This document shows, in pieces, positions 1 through 15,239 of a stretch of 64,000 nucleotides of DNA (positions are counted from its first letter, which is position 1; each line of letters opens with the position of its first letter). The notes beneath the pieces are model-generated. The model was not told the origin of the DNA. It saw only the letters and a program-made list of their open reading frames with translations, and did not search any database. The position numbers and the translations under genes are program-made. The stretch lies in assembly GCF_050624435.1 (NCBI RefSeq), contig NC_134545.1, forward strand, positions 84,765,563 to 84,829,562. The letters run 5' to 3'. The stretch is from Tenrec ecaudatus. Lineage: Eukaryota; Chordata; Mammalia; Afrosoricida; Tenrecidae.

Positions 1-200
1 TTTTGTAGACCTGGGGCAAAAGCAAACTCTCTGCAGGGGGTGGGACCTGAACTAACTGGTTTGAAGCCTTGATTTTGTCAAATGCTTTTTCTGTGTTGAT
101 GGAGATGGTGAATCTTTCCCTTTTGTTAGTAATTGATTTTCTACTGTTGAACTACCCTTGCATTCCCAGATGTCATCCTTAATCATGACATATAATTCGT
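1..200 (-). mobile_element. L1 ORF2 fragment
   Basis: About 50-200 in reverse resembles the L1 ORF2 reverse-transcriptase region (TTGTCAAATGCTTTTTCTG-type sequence). No open frame remains. Confidence 0.6.
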
Positions 201-204
201 TTTG

Positions 205-1690
205 GAATTAAATAATTTTATTGGGAGCTCTTACAGCTCTTATCACAATCCAAACATACCTCTATTGTGTCCAGCACATTTGTACATATGTTGCCATCAT
301 CGTTTTCTGTCTTTTTAAAAAATCATTTTATTGGTGGCTCATACAACTCTTATCACAATTCATCAATTGAATCAGGCATGTTTGTACATATGTTGCCCTC
401 CTTCTTTTCTAGACATTTACTTTATATTGAGGCCGGGATATCAGCCCTTCTCTACCCTTCCTACCACCATAACCCCCTGATACATTGTCATTATTTTAAT
501 CTCTCACACTGACCGCTCTTTCGCTTCCCCATGTTCTCTGTTGTTCTTCCCCCTGGAGAGGGGTGCATGGTTATGTGTTGATCATTGTGATCCATTCCCC
601 CTTTCCCCCCTCCGCTCTCCCTCTTCCTCCTACTCTTCTGGTATCACTACTCCCACTCCTGTTTCTGGATTCTGTGTGTTGTGAGTTCTCATCCTTTTCT
701 ATACCTGTTCACATGCTCTGGTCTCGTCTGAATTGAGAAGCAGCACTGGGGTCATGGTAGTGGGGGGTGAGGAAGCCTCAAGGAACCAGAGGAATATAGA
801 GTGTTTCATTGATGCTTTACTGAACCCTGGTGACTCATCCCTCCCCTGTGGCCTCTGTGTGGGGAGATTGTTCCACTGTCTTTGGATGGGCTTTGGATCT
901 CTTCTCCAGCCCCCCTCGTTCTCAACAATATGTTTTTGTTTGTTCTGTGTCTGCTGATGCCTATTATCCGGTCCCTATGCCTCCTCGTGATTGCACTGCT
1001 GGTGTGCTTCTTCCATGTGGACTTGATGCTTCACTGCTGAATGGTGCCTTGTGTAACTTCACGCTTTAAAGACCCCAGATGCTCTATCTTTTAATAGCTG
1101 GGCATCATCCGCCTTCTTCACCACATTTGCTTATGCACCCGTTTTGTCTTCAGCAATTGTGTTGGGAGGGCGAACATCTAAGAATGCTGATTTGTTAGAA
1201 CAAAGTGTTCTTGTATTGAGAGACAATATGAGTAGAGACCCAAAGTCCTTCCACTATCTCAGTGCATTGCCATATAAATACATGTACATAGGCCATTACT
1301 TCTATTTTTGTGGATTAATGTATTTTGTGGATATGTACACCTCTATGTTTATACCTCTATCAATTGCTTTTTATCCTAGGTTCTTCCTCTGTTTCCTTTT
1401 ACCTTTTTCCTGCTCCACTGTCACTTTCCCCTTATTTCCACCTCCTGGTACCTCTTCTTATCTATTTTGCAGTTGCTCCTACACCACCAACACCCCACCT
1501 CCCCCACCCACATCCTCCCTCAGATCCCTACCTCCTTGTTATTGACTCCAAAACCCCAGTGCATGGCACAGTCTACTCACCACCGCCTTCCGCCACCAAC
1601 CTCACCTCCCAGGTCTCCCGGCATGACTGGTCCCGCTGCTCTCTCCTCGGGCATGCCTCTCATGCCCACCCTTTAAAGGTAGGTACACAG
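205..1690 (-). mobile_element. L1 3' UTR copies (two, nested)
   Basis: Two - strand heads of the same L1 3' end, each starting with TTTTATTGG and CTCTTATCACAAT, occur at 205-312 and 318 onward. The second extends through the long non-coding 3' UTR to about 1690. Small open frames inside are chance. Confidence 0.8.
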
Positions 1691-1738
1691 ACTATGACAT
1701 CCCAAGCTGATTTTGAAAAATGAAAAGAGTAAATAAAT

Positions 1739-3909
1739 GTTTAGACAATATACAATTTTATTAATAAATAATGTGAAAGCATCAGTGATAACTATTTAAA
1801 CATTAAATTCTTCTTAAACATCTTGGCTTTAATGATGTGCATATTATCTTCTATGGCACCACAACACAAATACATACATGAAAATATTCCCATTTCCATG
1901 CACAGGTATTTGGCTATAACATCATTTACAAATTATTATGGACAAGATAAACCTTTTAAATAATTTACATTCATGTGGACAGCCATAAGTAAATAATTAT
2001 TAAATCACACAAAAAATACTCTGGTAACTATGCTCTAGATGGTTGATAAGTGGTTACATTTTTGTTTTGTTTTTAAAATTTCATTGTCTTATTGTTGTCA
2101 AGGGGTGTGAGTATGCAACTGAAAGCTGAAGAATACCTTCTTTGACCACAACCAACAAAATTCACACACAAGAATGTTCGCCTCTCCTCCTGGAGAAGCA
2201 AGTCACATGCACATCATCTTTGCAGGCATTTCACAGGTTATCGAGAAAGTGCTTATAGACACCAACCCCAAAATTCTGTCTTCAAGGATAAGTTACAAAG
2301 TTGTTAAAAAAAAAAAGAGGATTCATTGTATATATATTTTAGAAAGTCAATTCCAGCAACACCAATGCTAAAAACAAGCTAAATTTCTTGATAGCCACAA
2401 AGTCTATTTCCATGAGTTTACTATTATGTGCACATTTATTTTCCTTAAGACATAAAATGACTAGCACAGTCTGTGGTGACATCAGCAACTGCCAATTCTT
2501 GCCCATCAACGAGTCCCGGTTCTTTCAATGTCTTGGAGAGATTTGGCCTTGTTCGTTCCTCAATGGAGGCTACTGACTATAAATGAAGTGTTCTGTTTTT
2601 CCCTCTAATGTGGCTGTCTGTAAGGGCTGGAGATTTCATTTGCAGAGCAGCACGGTTGGTCAGGTAGTCCAGAACCTCCTGCAGTGTAGCCGAAGGGGAG
2701 AACGCGGTGTTCTGAGGGAGCTGGCTACAAGCTGGGCAGTTTTCCTTTCTCTCTGCTTCAAATGTGTACGTGTCCAGCCCATCTGCATCGTTGAATACCA
2801 AGTAATTGTTAAGGGGAATGTACGCACTTGTTGCTATCTTTAAAACTTCAGTGGCACACACAGCTGCAATAACTGCATTTGTGGAAGCTACTGCAAGAAT
2901 CATTCGTTTCACCACCCCTTGAGTGAGTCTCTATGTAACACCCCTAATATTGTATTGTGATGCTCTCTCTAGAGATTTTTGGAAAATCCACTGAATATGA
3001 TAAGGATCATCTCCATCTAATGGAATGCCTTCTCCAAAAGGCTGCTTCTTAGGCCACTGCAACATCCTTACATACTCAATACAGTGTTCAGGTAGCCTGG
3101 GCATTGATGCAATGGTGCACATGGGAAAAGTAACCTGAGGTGGATAAAGTTCCAACGTGCACTCAATACAAGCAGTCATTCCAGGCAGAATCACTCGGGC
3201 ATTGCCTTTAAAACTGTCAGTGCCTCTGTCTATCAAAGGGACAATGGAGCTTGGATCTAACACACCATCTTCATAATTTAGAAGCGATACCAGCATGCCA
3301 TTTATCCATCTTCTGGCAACGATAGAGTCTAGTCCGCAAACAATAATATGAAATTGTCTATAGAAAGTGTCGTTAAAGTCTTGAATCTTGTTGAAATGTG
3401 GAACTATATTGCAATTCAGAACTCTGTCATACAGAAATTCAGCAGTAACTTCAGCCTTTGGTCTTCCAACATCTTTGGGCCTACACAAAAACTGCCTATT
3501 TAGATTGGAAACATCTATAGTGTCCATGTCTATAACATGAATCTGTCTAAAACCAGACAATGCCAGGTTTTTCAGGAGCTCACATCCTAAGCCGCCAGCT
3601 ACAATGACCAGAACTTTACATGTATCTTAACAAAAATGGAAGAGATTCATTGCTTGGTTCGAAATCGGGGTGTGTGAAGGGTCCAGACCGCTTGAGGAAC
3701 TGCTTTACATGGTTCCAGCGACCTTCCCAGTCTCCAGTGTCCCCACACCCACCATCAACAGCCATTTTCTCAGCCAGCAGCAACTCTAGTCTCCTTCCTT
3801 TCTTCTCCGGGTCGTCGCCATCCGCCATATTGGTTTCCGCCTCTTCCCAGAATCCCTCGCGGTGGGCGGGGCCGCTGGCAGGGAGGGCGGGGTCGCCTAC
3901 CCCTGGGTC
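1739..3909 (-). pseudogene. UBA3: UBA3 processed pseudogene
   Basis: Intronless copy of the NEDD8-activating enzyme catalytic subunit mRNA. The start codon is at 3828-3826, preceded by about 80 bp of GC-rich 5' UTR. The original stop position is near 2447-2445, and the 3' UTR runs to an AATAAA close to 1760. Visible blocks are the N-terminus [23 protein letters not shown], the Rossmann region, [35 protein letters not shown], the PMCTIAS catalytic-Cys region and the [13 protein letters not shown] zinc motif. Breaks: a one-base insertion near 3630; the first Gly of the GxGxxG nucleotide loop changed to Val; a stop replacing Tyr near 2931; a stop near 2577; deletions in the last codons. Likely target-site duplications GTAAATAAAT flank it at 1729-1738 and 3910-3919. 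The poly(A) tail has all but vanished. Confidence 0.9.
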
Positions 3910-3957
3910 GTAAATAAATTTTTTTTTCCTGATCCAAGTGAATTTATTTATTTGGTT

Positions 3958-4670
3958 TTTTTTTAACAATTTATTGGGGCTCATACAATTCTCATCACAG
4001 TTCATACATATACATACATCAATGGTATAAAGCACATCTGTACAGTCTTTGCCCTAATCATTTTTTTCTCCTCTTTTCTTTTTTTACATTTTATTAGGGA
4101 CTCATACAACTCTTATCACAATCCATACATATACATACATCAACTGTATAAAGCACATCCATACATTCCCTGCCCCAATCATTCTCAAAGCATTTGCTCT
4201 TCACTTAAGCCCTTTGCATCAGGTCCTCTTTTTTTTTTCCCCTCCCTCCCCTTTCCCCCCTCCCTCATGTACCCTTGGTAATTTATACATCATTATTTTG
4301 TCATATCTTGCCCTATTCGGAGTCTCCCTTCCCCCCCTTCTCTGCTGTCCCTCTCCCAGGGAAGAGGTCGCATGTGGATCCTTGTAATCAGTTCCCCCTT
4401 TCCAACCCACTCACCCTCCACTCTCCCAGCATCGCCCCTCACACCCTTAGTCCTGAAGGTATCATCCACCCTGGATTCCCTGTACCTCCAGCCCTCATAT
4501 GTACCAGTGTACAGCCTCTGTCCTATCCAGCCCTGCAAGGTAGAATTCGGATCATGGTAGTTGGGGGGAGGAAGCATTTAGGAACTGGAGGAAAGCTGTA
4601 TTCTTCAATGGTGCTACATCGCATCCTGACTGACTCATCTCCTCCCTTAGACCCCTCAGTTGTTTCAACT
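3958..4670 (-). mobile_element. L1 3' UTR copies (two)
   Basis: A 110-bp head (3958-4070) and a second head at 4085 of the same L1 3' end, both on the - strand. The second runs to about 4670. Confidence 0.8.
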
Positions 4671-4734
4671 TTTAACATTTTCGGTTTTCTTTCTAAATTA
4701 GATTTTTCTTTGTTTTTTTTCTAGTCGTTCTTGA

Positions 4735-7026
<2,292 letters not shown>

Positions 7027-7029
7027 TCA

Positions 7030-7215
7030 CTGCCATGGAGGCGATGCCGACGCACAGGGACCCTGTAGGACAGGATTACACTGACGCTGTGGGTTTCTAG
7101 TCTTCATGGGACTAGAGAGCCCTGCCTTTCTCCCAAAGAGAGGCTGGTGGTTGCAAACTGCTGACCTTTCCAATTGCAGCCCAACCCATAACCCCCATAC
7201 TACAAGGGCTGCTAA
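7030..7215 (-). mobile_element. AfroSINE
   Basis: Reverse-oriented tRNA-derived SINE. The tRNA-like head is at the high end (TACTACAAGGGCT) and the internal GAGAGCCCTGCCTTTCTCCC block is in the middle. Confidence 0.75.
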
Positions 7216-7559
7216 GAGAAGACCAAACATTGCATTCGTAGTTCTCCTTCCCAAATGAAGTTCTCCGCTGGGATACTAAAGGGCTTGTTTCGATCCTTGA
7301 AAAAAATTAATCTAGTGTTTCAAATTCCTGCCTGCAATCCGTGTGTTAACACGGATCAAGTTGATGAAACATGCCCTCCCTTTAAGTCCGTGTTTTTCCT
7401 AGTTGCCTAACCTTTACACATTTGTCTCACTGAAAGATTAGAAGCTTCTTTTATTTGTGCAGTCTGCACACCAGAGCTCAGGGTCATCACTTATTGTCCC
7501 AAATGCCAAAAGTTAAAATAGTTTCTGGCATCCTTAAAAATATAAATAAAGCCCCAATC

Positions 7560-8474
7560 CCAACTACATGGACAGCCCTCTCCCCACCTCACCCCCGCCC
7601 CCGAAGAATTCAGAGGAGAGCACTGAAACTACAGATCAGTCAGAGGGACATGTCTGATCAGAGCACACAGGAGCAAGTGAAGTGGGAGCAAGAGAGAGTG
7701 GAGCACATCCTGGCCCAATAGCCTTGAGGACGATATCCCTACTCAGAGCTGCCAATGCACAGAGAGGACCAAATGGCTGGCCCCACTATAAGACACAACA
7801 TCCCTCATTGACCCATAGCCCTACAGGGGATGATAATGGAGACACAGTGCGGGAATTGTGCCCAATCTGACCCCACTACACTGAGGCAAATGACTAAGGG
7901 AGTGTAACAGAACAGCAAGGGGAGCAGACAAGGAAGTCCTAAGGGAGTCCCCAAAACAGACTTTCAGGCAGGGACGTGACACCCCATCTACCTGTACTGG
8001 TAAACACTCCTAAAAGTCAACAAACAAAATGTATACTATTTACAGGCTCTTTTTGTCATTGGTTTTTTGTTTTGTTTTCTTTTGTTGCTTTGTTTTGCTC
8101 TGTCTTGTTTTTGGTGCATGTTATTATCTCTGCAGGTCTATTTAGGTCAGATAGGTGGGATAAACAATCTAGAGGAGAAAACAATGGGACCGACTTTCCG
8201 GGGGTACATGGGAGATGGGAAGGTGGGGACAAGGAAGTGGGTGTTAACAAACCTAGAGACAAGGAAACAACAAGTGATCCAAATTAGATGGCATGGTGGG
8301 TGTAGGAGGCCTGGTAGGGCTTGATCAAGGGCAATGTAACTGAAAGGAATTACGGAAACCCAATAAAGGCTGAGCATTATTCCGGGACAAGAGGAAAGTC
8401 AAAGGAAATAGAGGAAAGAAATAGGAGGAAAGGGCATTTATAAAGGGCTAAATACAGGCATTTGCATGCATATG
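7560..8474 (+). mobile_element. L1 3' UTR, left piece (split by ERV)
   Basis: Matches, in opposite orientation, the 3' UTR at 29.6-30.4 kb. It breaks at 8474, where the ERV LTR begins, and its continuation resumes at 16901. Confidence 0.75.
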
Positions 8475-8477
8475 AGA

Positions 8478-8915
8478 TGTGAAAAAACAGAGATGCAGAG
8501 CAGATAGAATTCAGCCAAGAATGTGAAGTTAAGAAAGGCTTTATTGAGGCAGGGAAAGAACTCCCAGCAAATTCTACAACCAAACGAGCTAGGTAAAGGC
8601 AGTTGCACTAGGCAGTCAGGTGGTGTGATATATAGTGTTTGAGTCAGGATGTAAGTACTGAAAAGGGGAAGGGAGTTTTTTAGTGCTGTATAAAAAGGAT
8701 TTGAGCCAGGATGGGGTCTGTGAATAAATCATCTTGTTTTTGCAAACTTGCTTCATGCCTCAATCAGGAATGCTCGGGGAAAGGGCTGGGTGAACCCTTC
8801 CCAGAGACATAAGCTCCTTGGAATGCAGGAGGCAGGGACTGCAAAGTCAAGCAGAGCACCCATCTTTCTGAGAGGTTGAAGGAAGGGGCTGCAAGGTTCA
8901 GACCGGGCCCAAACA
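8478..8915 (-). mobile_element. ERV 3' LTR
   Basis: On the - strand it begins TGTTTGGGCC and ends TTTTTTCACA, about 438 bp. It is preceded by a purine-rich AAGAAACTGGGA tract and carries AATAAA at 8545-8540. The boundaries are inferred from TG...CA and the change into L1 sequence. Confidence 0.6.
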
Positions 8916-8958
8916 TCCCAGTTTCTTACTGATAAGGGATGCTAAGTATTGTCTGTAA

Positions 8959-9445
8959 CTACTTCCTGCTGAGATAGGGCGACAAGGGAAGGGTGTAAGA
9001 GTTGGCAGGTTTAGGGCTTGTGTCAGTTGGCAGCGGACTGTAGGGATGAAGTTGGAGCTGGTTGATGGCTAGATTGGAGATGTCTTTCATCCATTCCAGT
9101 AAAAATGTAAACACACAGGGAGCTAAAAGTAATAGTAGACATATTATTAGGGACCTGATCAGGGCATAACCCAGGTCATGACAGGATCCTGAAACCATGA
9201 GGAAGGGCTGGTGGTGCCCCACTGACTTTTTTTATTTCATCGGCCGTGGTGCGGAGTGCTTTAATGTTTTGCTGAACTATACTTGATTCATTAATATAGT
9301 AACAACATTCTTCATTTAAGAACATGCATGCTTCTCCGTTATCTACTGTTAGTAAATCGAGGGCTGAGTGATTTTGTAGGGTGACTTGTTCTAAGGATGT
9401 TAACTGCTTTTGGAGGGAGACAAGAGAGTTACAAGTGGAATTCAT
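8959..9445 (-). pseudogene. ERV env transmembrane-subunit remnant
   Basis: Two overlapping frames (9445-9176 and 9222-8959) are joined by a frameshift. The first has a CX6CC motif (CMFLNEECC) with a preceding LQNHSALDLL stretch, as in gammaretroviral TM proteins. The second has a hydrophobic anchor (LIICLLLLLAPCVFTFLL) and a cytoplasmic tail. It cannot encode a full envelope. Confidence 0.8.
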
Positions 9446-10800
9446 AGCAAATTGTATTCGTCGTTAAAGGTCTGAGCTTGAATAAGGGTTTGTCCTATTG
9501 TTCCTTCCGACATGCCAGCTGCAACTAAGGAGGAAGCAAAAACTGAGTCCTACTAATACTGGAAAGAATAATGCTCATTTGATTCGAGGGTTAGAACGAG
9601 TTGTAGTTCTCACAGCCACTGGAATTCGGCTTGTCAAAACATCATAAATTGTGGAACTGCAGTGACTGGGAGGGAAGGGGAGTGGTGGGAGGCATTGAGG
9701 CACTTTATGAGGGTCCCAATGCACCAGAAATGGGCTCCTAGAGGGGTTTGAGTGCCTGTAACCTTTGTGGTGAGGTTGCAGCTAGGTATGCTGTGGGTCT
9801 GTGCTGTGGATGGTAAATAGCACAGGGGCTAGCTAACATTAATGTGGCCTTCTGGACAGATAATGGTATATTAGGAATGGAAGCAAGACAGGTGCTGCTA
9901 ATATTACTAGAGGGGAGGGAGTTTATTGGAACAGCTGGCAACAATGCACGTTGGAGGGAAGCCCAGAGAAAGCAGGATCAGTTTTCCATCCCAGAAGCAT
10001 GTAATAAGAGGGCTGCTTCCTAGAGCAGCTTCACCCACTTGAAAGGGTGAGGGTTATGGTCTTTTTTTGTTACTTGGGTTAATAGATGAAGTTATAGGTT
10101 TCCTATTTCTTCAGCAATTTCATCTAGCTTCTTGGAGGGGGGAATCTGGATATATTATCTGTGGATTTTCAGGGTGGCTCTGGGTTCCTTGCCCCAGTGG
10201 TAGTAACACAGACCTCCCTCCCAACACGTTCCCCCATCTTGGGTCCCAGGTAACTGACATATAGAGTTTATACTTTCCTCACTTAATGGTGGTGAAGACA
10301 TTGGAACTGAAAAAGTCTAAGTGGTATTTGCACGACCAATCAGGACACCCCTTGTACTGGTCAGGCCACTGTTTACAGGTGTCTTTGACCTGATCATAAA
10401 GAAAGCAGAGCATTAGAGGGTCAACTTTACTTTCAAAGTCATAACCAACTGCGTTTGCGACTCTGGAGGAGAGGTCAGTCCAGTTAAATGGGATGCAGAC
10501 TGTTCCCTGACATCCACTCCGACCACAGTGTGCTTTGCTGACAACATGCGGTTTGCCTTGATAGGTTTCTCAAACAACAAATGGCCACACAGAAGACCCT
10601 GGGCTTGTTAGGGTGGAAGATGGGCACGGGAAAGGCAATTCTCTTTGTTTATACCACAAAGCACAAGCTGCATTAGGTATTGGAAACAGGAGGCACCTTA
10701 GTAAAGCATAGGGTAGTAGGCCCCACAACTTGGGTTGAATACCGGGCATGATTTGTGTTGGGGGCTAGCTTCACTCTGGTGAGTTGATGCCAGTTAGGGC
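9446..10800 (-). pseudogene. ERV env surface-subunit region, decayed
   Basis: By position this is the surface part of env. Only short frames remain and no motif is clear enough to name. Confidence 0.5.
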
Positions 10801-10864
10801 CACTGAGGATTTTGAGAGCCCCGGGGGTGGTGAGGACGATTGTGTATGGTCCTGTCCACTTAGG

Positions 10865-11113
10865 CTACAAAGGCTGAGGGTTAAGTTCTTTCAGCAGGAC
10901 AGAGTCTCCCGGACTGATCACCGGCAAGTCAGGCCATGTAGGATCAGGGGTGGGCAGACACCGGTCTGCATGCTCCTGGAGCAGTTTCCTTAAAAGAGAA
11001 AGAAAAGGTAAATAGTTTGCTAGTGGTGGTGTTTGGATTGGTATGCTGTGGTTTATAAGAAAGGGCCTGCCATATAGAAGCTCAAAAGGGCTTTGATAGG
11101 AAAGGGAGCTCAA
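10865..11113 (-). pseudogene. ERV integrase C-terminal remnant
   Basis: Frame with YQSPFELLYGRPF and a following VISPGDSVLLKE, typical of the end of gammaretroviral integrase. It is separated from the catalytic core by the inserted L1. Confidence 0.8.
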
Positions 11114-11119
11114 TGCATG

Positions 11120-12345
11120 AATACTTTCTTCTATTAAATTGGCATTCTATGATGCTCACTCGCCCGACATAACCGCTGAAGTCAAAGCGGTGAACAAGCA
11201 AATGTGGTGAAGAAAGCTGATGGTGCCCGCCTATCAAAAGAGATAGCCTCTGGACTCTTAAAAATTTGAAGATAAAAAAGCGGCCATCTAGCTCAGAAGT
11301 AACAAAGCCCACATGGAAGAACGCATCAGCATGTGCGATTACGGGGTTCCGAAGGGTTCAGTTATCAGGCATCAAAGAACAAAAAAAATCATATCATTGG
11401 GTGCACACCTCCATGATACATCGCTGAGGACAAAAGGATGCATAAGCAAATGTGGCAAAGAAAGCTGATGGTGCCCAACTATCAGAAGGTGTAGTGTCTG
11501 GGGTCTTAAAGGCTTGAAGGTAAAGGCTCAGAAGCAACAAAGCCCACATGGAAGCACACCAGCCTGTGCGATCATGAGGTGTCAAAGGGATCAGGTATAA
11601 GGCATAGTCAGAACAAAAAAGTCTTACCATAGTGAATGAAGGGAGAAGTGCAGAGTGGAGACCCAAAGCCCCTTTGTCGGCCACTGGAGCTCCCCTCACA
11701 GAGGGGTCTAGGGGAGGAGATGAGTCAGTCAGGGTGTGATGTAGCACCGATGAAGAATACATCTTTCCTCTAGTTCCTAAATGCTTCCCCCATCCCCCGA
11801 CTATCATGATCTGAACTCTACCTTGCAAGTCTGGATAGAGCAGAGGATGTACACTGGTGCAGATAGGAGCTGGAAGCACAGGGAATCCAGGGCGGATGAT
11901 ACCTCCAGGACCAGTGGTGTGAGTGGCGATACTGGGAGGGTAGAGGGAGAGTGGGTTGGAAAGAGGGAATCAATTACAAGCTCTACATGTGACCTCCTCC
12001 CTGGGGGACGGACAACAGAAAAGGGTGTGAAGGTAGACGTCGGACAGGGCAAGAAATGACAAAATAATAATTTATAAATTATCAAGGGCTCGTGAGGGAG
12101 TGAGGAGCAGGGAGGGAGGTGGGGGGAAAGGACTTGATGCCAAGGGCTTAAGTGAAGAGCAAATGTTTTGAAAATGAAGAGTGTCTCAATTGATGTATGT
12201 ACAGACTGTGATAAGAGCCTTATGAGCCCCAATAAAAGATTAAAAAAAGAAAATGAAGAGTGCAATGAATGTACAGATGTGGTTTACACAATTGATGTAT
12301 GTATGGATTGTGATAAGAGTTATATGAGCCCCTAATAAAACGTTT
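11120..12345 (+). mobile_element. L1 3' UTR inserted in ERV
   Basis: A + strand, 5'-truncated L1 tail, ending with CCCCTAATAAAACG and an A-rich tail. It contains two tandem copies of a roughly 250-bp 3' UTR unit (about 11190-11400 and 11430-11640). No target duplication could be defined. Confidence 0.8.
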
Positions 12346-12600
12346 AAAAAATAGAAATAAAAGGGACTGCACTAGGAACCAAAGAGGAGATATCAGCTCC
12401 AGCTCTCTCCAACTCTACCTGGGTGAGGACACGGATGAAGGCAATCCCTACCGGGACTAAGAACCAGTAAATGATAGGATGCTGAATTAATCTTGTGTTA
12501 CCCTTATAACTAATGACTTCAGTTAATTTTAAGATTGTTTGATGTGTGTTTGAAGAAAAAAAAGTGAGCATTCTAAAATGTCAACAAAAAATAAAAAAGG
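12346..12600 (-). other. Unassigned segment inside ERV integrase region
   Basis: Lies between the L1 tail and the resumed integrase sequence. One short - strand frame has a hydrophobic stretch (IIYWFLVPVGIAFI). It does not fit integrase and may be a second foreign insertion or rearranged viral sequence. Confidence 0.4.
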
Positions 12601-12931
12601 AAGGGGAGCTAGGGGTGGATTGAATTAGAATTAAGACAATGGGGAGTAGGTCCACCTATGAACAGCGACGTTTTAGGGACAGTTTAGACAAGTGGTTTTT
12701 TATAATTCCATTCATTTTTTCAACTTTTGCAGAGGATTGAGGCCTGTATGGAATGTGTAAGGGCCACTTAATGTTTAGGGAGAGTGAGACTTGTTGTATG
12801 ATTTGGGATATGAAGCAGGGACAGTTATAAGTTTGTATAGAGTTGGGGAGGACAAACCTGGGAATGATTTGGGTTAGTAAAATGACTATGACTGTGTCTC
12901 CTCTCTCCCATTTGGTGGGGAAGGCTTCCAC
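12601..12931 (-). pseudogene. ERV integrase core remnant
   Basis: Includes PYRPQSSAKVEKMNGIIK, the expected end of the integrase catalytic core with its Glu. The frame breaks soon afterwards. Confidence 0.8.
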
Positions 12932-13019
12932 CCATCCTGTGAATGAAGGGCACGAGGTACTATGTGTAGAAAGGTATGTGTTTGGTGTAGGAGGTGTTCA
13001 GCTTGCTGTGTTGGTAATG

Positions 13020-13500
13020 CTATTTGGCTGCGAATAACTTCAGGGTTTTCTGTCCCCTCTTCTGGGTTAGGGTGGCTTCTTCTTGGCGTGTGTAAGAGGA
13101 TTGGACCTCAGGGATGGTAATGCAGAGAATTGGAGCTGGGTTAGCAGGGCTGGTAGGGAGGTCCCTTGCAGTAGTGTCTGCTTTGTCCTTGCCCAGTGTG
13201 ACAAGTGAGTTATAGGTCTGGTGTTCTCTGCAATGGATTATAGCCACTTTTGTTGGTAGCTGAAGAGCCCGTAAGAGATTAGCTATTAATTTACTGTTTA
13301 CAATGAGGGACCCCTTGGTTGTAAGAAATCCCTGTTTTTTCCAAATGGTGGCGTGACAGTGAGCTATGAGGAACACATACTTAGAGTCTGAATAGATATT
13401 AGCTGTTTTTCTTTTAGCTAAGTGGAGAGTTCGAGTGAGAGAAATGAGCTCTGCTTTTTTAGAGGTGGTCCTGACTGGGAAACATGCAACTTCCCAGACC
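13020..13500 (-). pseudogene. ERV RNase H / connection remnant
   Basis: A - strand frame with CREHQTYNSLVTLGKDKADT, matching the end of a retroviral RNase H. Upstream (higher) sequence keeps some similarity in other frames. Confidence 0.75.
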
Positions 13501-14179
13501 TGGTCAAGGGAGACAACAGTATAGGGGGCTGCTCATTGTCCTTGGGTGTCTACAACAGAGCTACCATCATCAAACAAAGTCAGATCTGGATTAGAATAGG
13601 GTTGGTCTGAGAGTTTAGGTCAGGGTAGTGCTAGTTCTTCAATTCCTTGTGGACAGGAGTGACTGCTAGGTTCTGGCATGTCTGGGAGATGAGGCCAGGG
13701 TTGCTGGGTTTAAAGAGGGAGCGTGGCACAGGGTTCCCAATAAACATTTTCTTGTGTTTTCAATAAACATGATTGGGATTTCCTGTAAGCGGCTTGAAGA
13801 CAGCAAAAAGAGGACTCTATGTGAGAGGAGGTCCTGCAGTTTGTGGGTGGATAACGTCTGGATAGCCTCTCACAATGTTAGCTTGAGGCCTTCTTTGGTA
13901 AGGGGGGCAGCTGCCGCCATGGCCCAGAGCCACCATTGCCAGCCTCTGACTGTTGTATCTAACTGTTTGTACAGATAAGCTACATGGGGTAGAGCAGGAC
14001 CCAAGGGCTGTTAGGACTCCAATTGCTATACCTTGTTTTGCATCTGTGCAAAGTAAAAAAAGATTTGGTAAATGTAAAGGTGGGGATAGAAGGATAGTAT
14101 GTTGGAGTTTGTTAAAGGCTGCTTTGGCTAACTGGGGAGGGTCTAAAGGACCAACAGGAGTAGCCTTAGCAGCTTCGTA

Positions 14180-15159
14180 GAGTGGTTTAACTAATAAGGA
14201 GAAGTTAGGAATCCAGTGTCAGAAAAATCCTACAAAGCCTAAGTAGGAAAGTATTTGGTGTGTGGTTTCTAGAGCTCAGAGCTCTCTCACCACTTGGCGC
14301 TGGTCTGCTGTGAGTTCCCGGGTGGTGGGAGTAAGTTGTAGGGCTAAGTAGGTAATGGTTGGGTGAGAGAGTTGGGCCTTAGCGTGTAGCACTTGGTAGC
14401 CTTTGGAAGCTAAGTAGTTTACGACTTGGGTGTGTGTTCTAGTGAACTGGTTTTGGATGGGCTACACAGTGGCAGGTCATCTGTGTACTCTAGCAAGGTG
14501 GACGGTGGAGAGGACAGTGTAAGAGGTCAATGGTTAGCGCTTGGCCAAACAAGTAGGGGGAGTTGCGGTAGCCCTGATGTAAAATGGACCACGTATCCTG
14601 AGAGGCAGTTCCGGTGTCTGGGTCCTCCCAAGTGAAGGCAAAGAGAAACTAGAAGCAAGGTCCAGGGGAATTGTAAAGAAAGCATCTTTTAGATCGAGTA
14701 CAGTAAAATGGGTTGTATAGGTGGAATGCGGGACAGAACAGTGTATGTGTTAGGGACTACAGGGTGGATGGGGACTATGACTTCATTGATAAGACACAAG
14801 TCCTGTACTAGGTGATAGGACCCCTCTGCCTTCTTGACACGCAAGACAGGGGTATTACATGGAGAGTGAGCAGGTACAATGAGTTGGTTAGTGACAAGGT
14901 GTTGAATGATCAGCTTCAGGCCCTTAGGGTGAGTGAAGGAGATTAGAAATTGGGAGCAAGATGGGAAGGTGGATGGATTTTTAAGGTGAATAAAAACAGG
15001 GTGGTGATGTCTTGCAACAACAGATTGGGAAGTGTTCCACACTTCTGGGTTTACATAATGTGGAAGTGGGTTGGGGGAGGGTGCAGACTGAGGTTCAGTG
15101 GTGCAAACCGTTAGCAAAAGGAAGTTGGGGAGGGAGAAGTGGATAGCAAACAGCTCCAC
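14180..15159 (-). pseudogene. ERV reverse-transcriptase remnant
   Basis: NTPVLRVKKAEGSYHLVQDL marks the fingers region. Downstream, in another frame, the catalytic Y-x-D-D box appears as YTDD at 14487-14476. Stops and frameshifts separate the parts. Confidence 0.82.
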
Positions 15160-15239
15160 TGAAAACTAACTCCCAACTCGGAAAGGAGATTTCTACCTAG
15201 TAACAGTGCAAGTCATTACTGCATTAGTAAAAAGGAGTG

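Noticed and set aside
3620-3913. 97-codon + strand frame
   Set aside because: Antisense shadow of the UBA3 retrocopy N-terminus.
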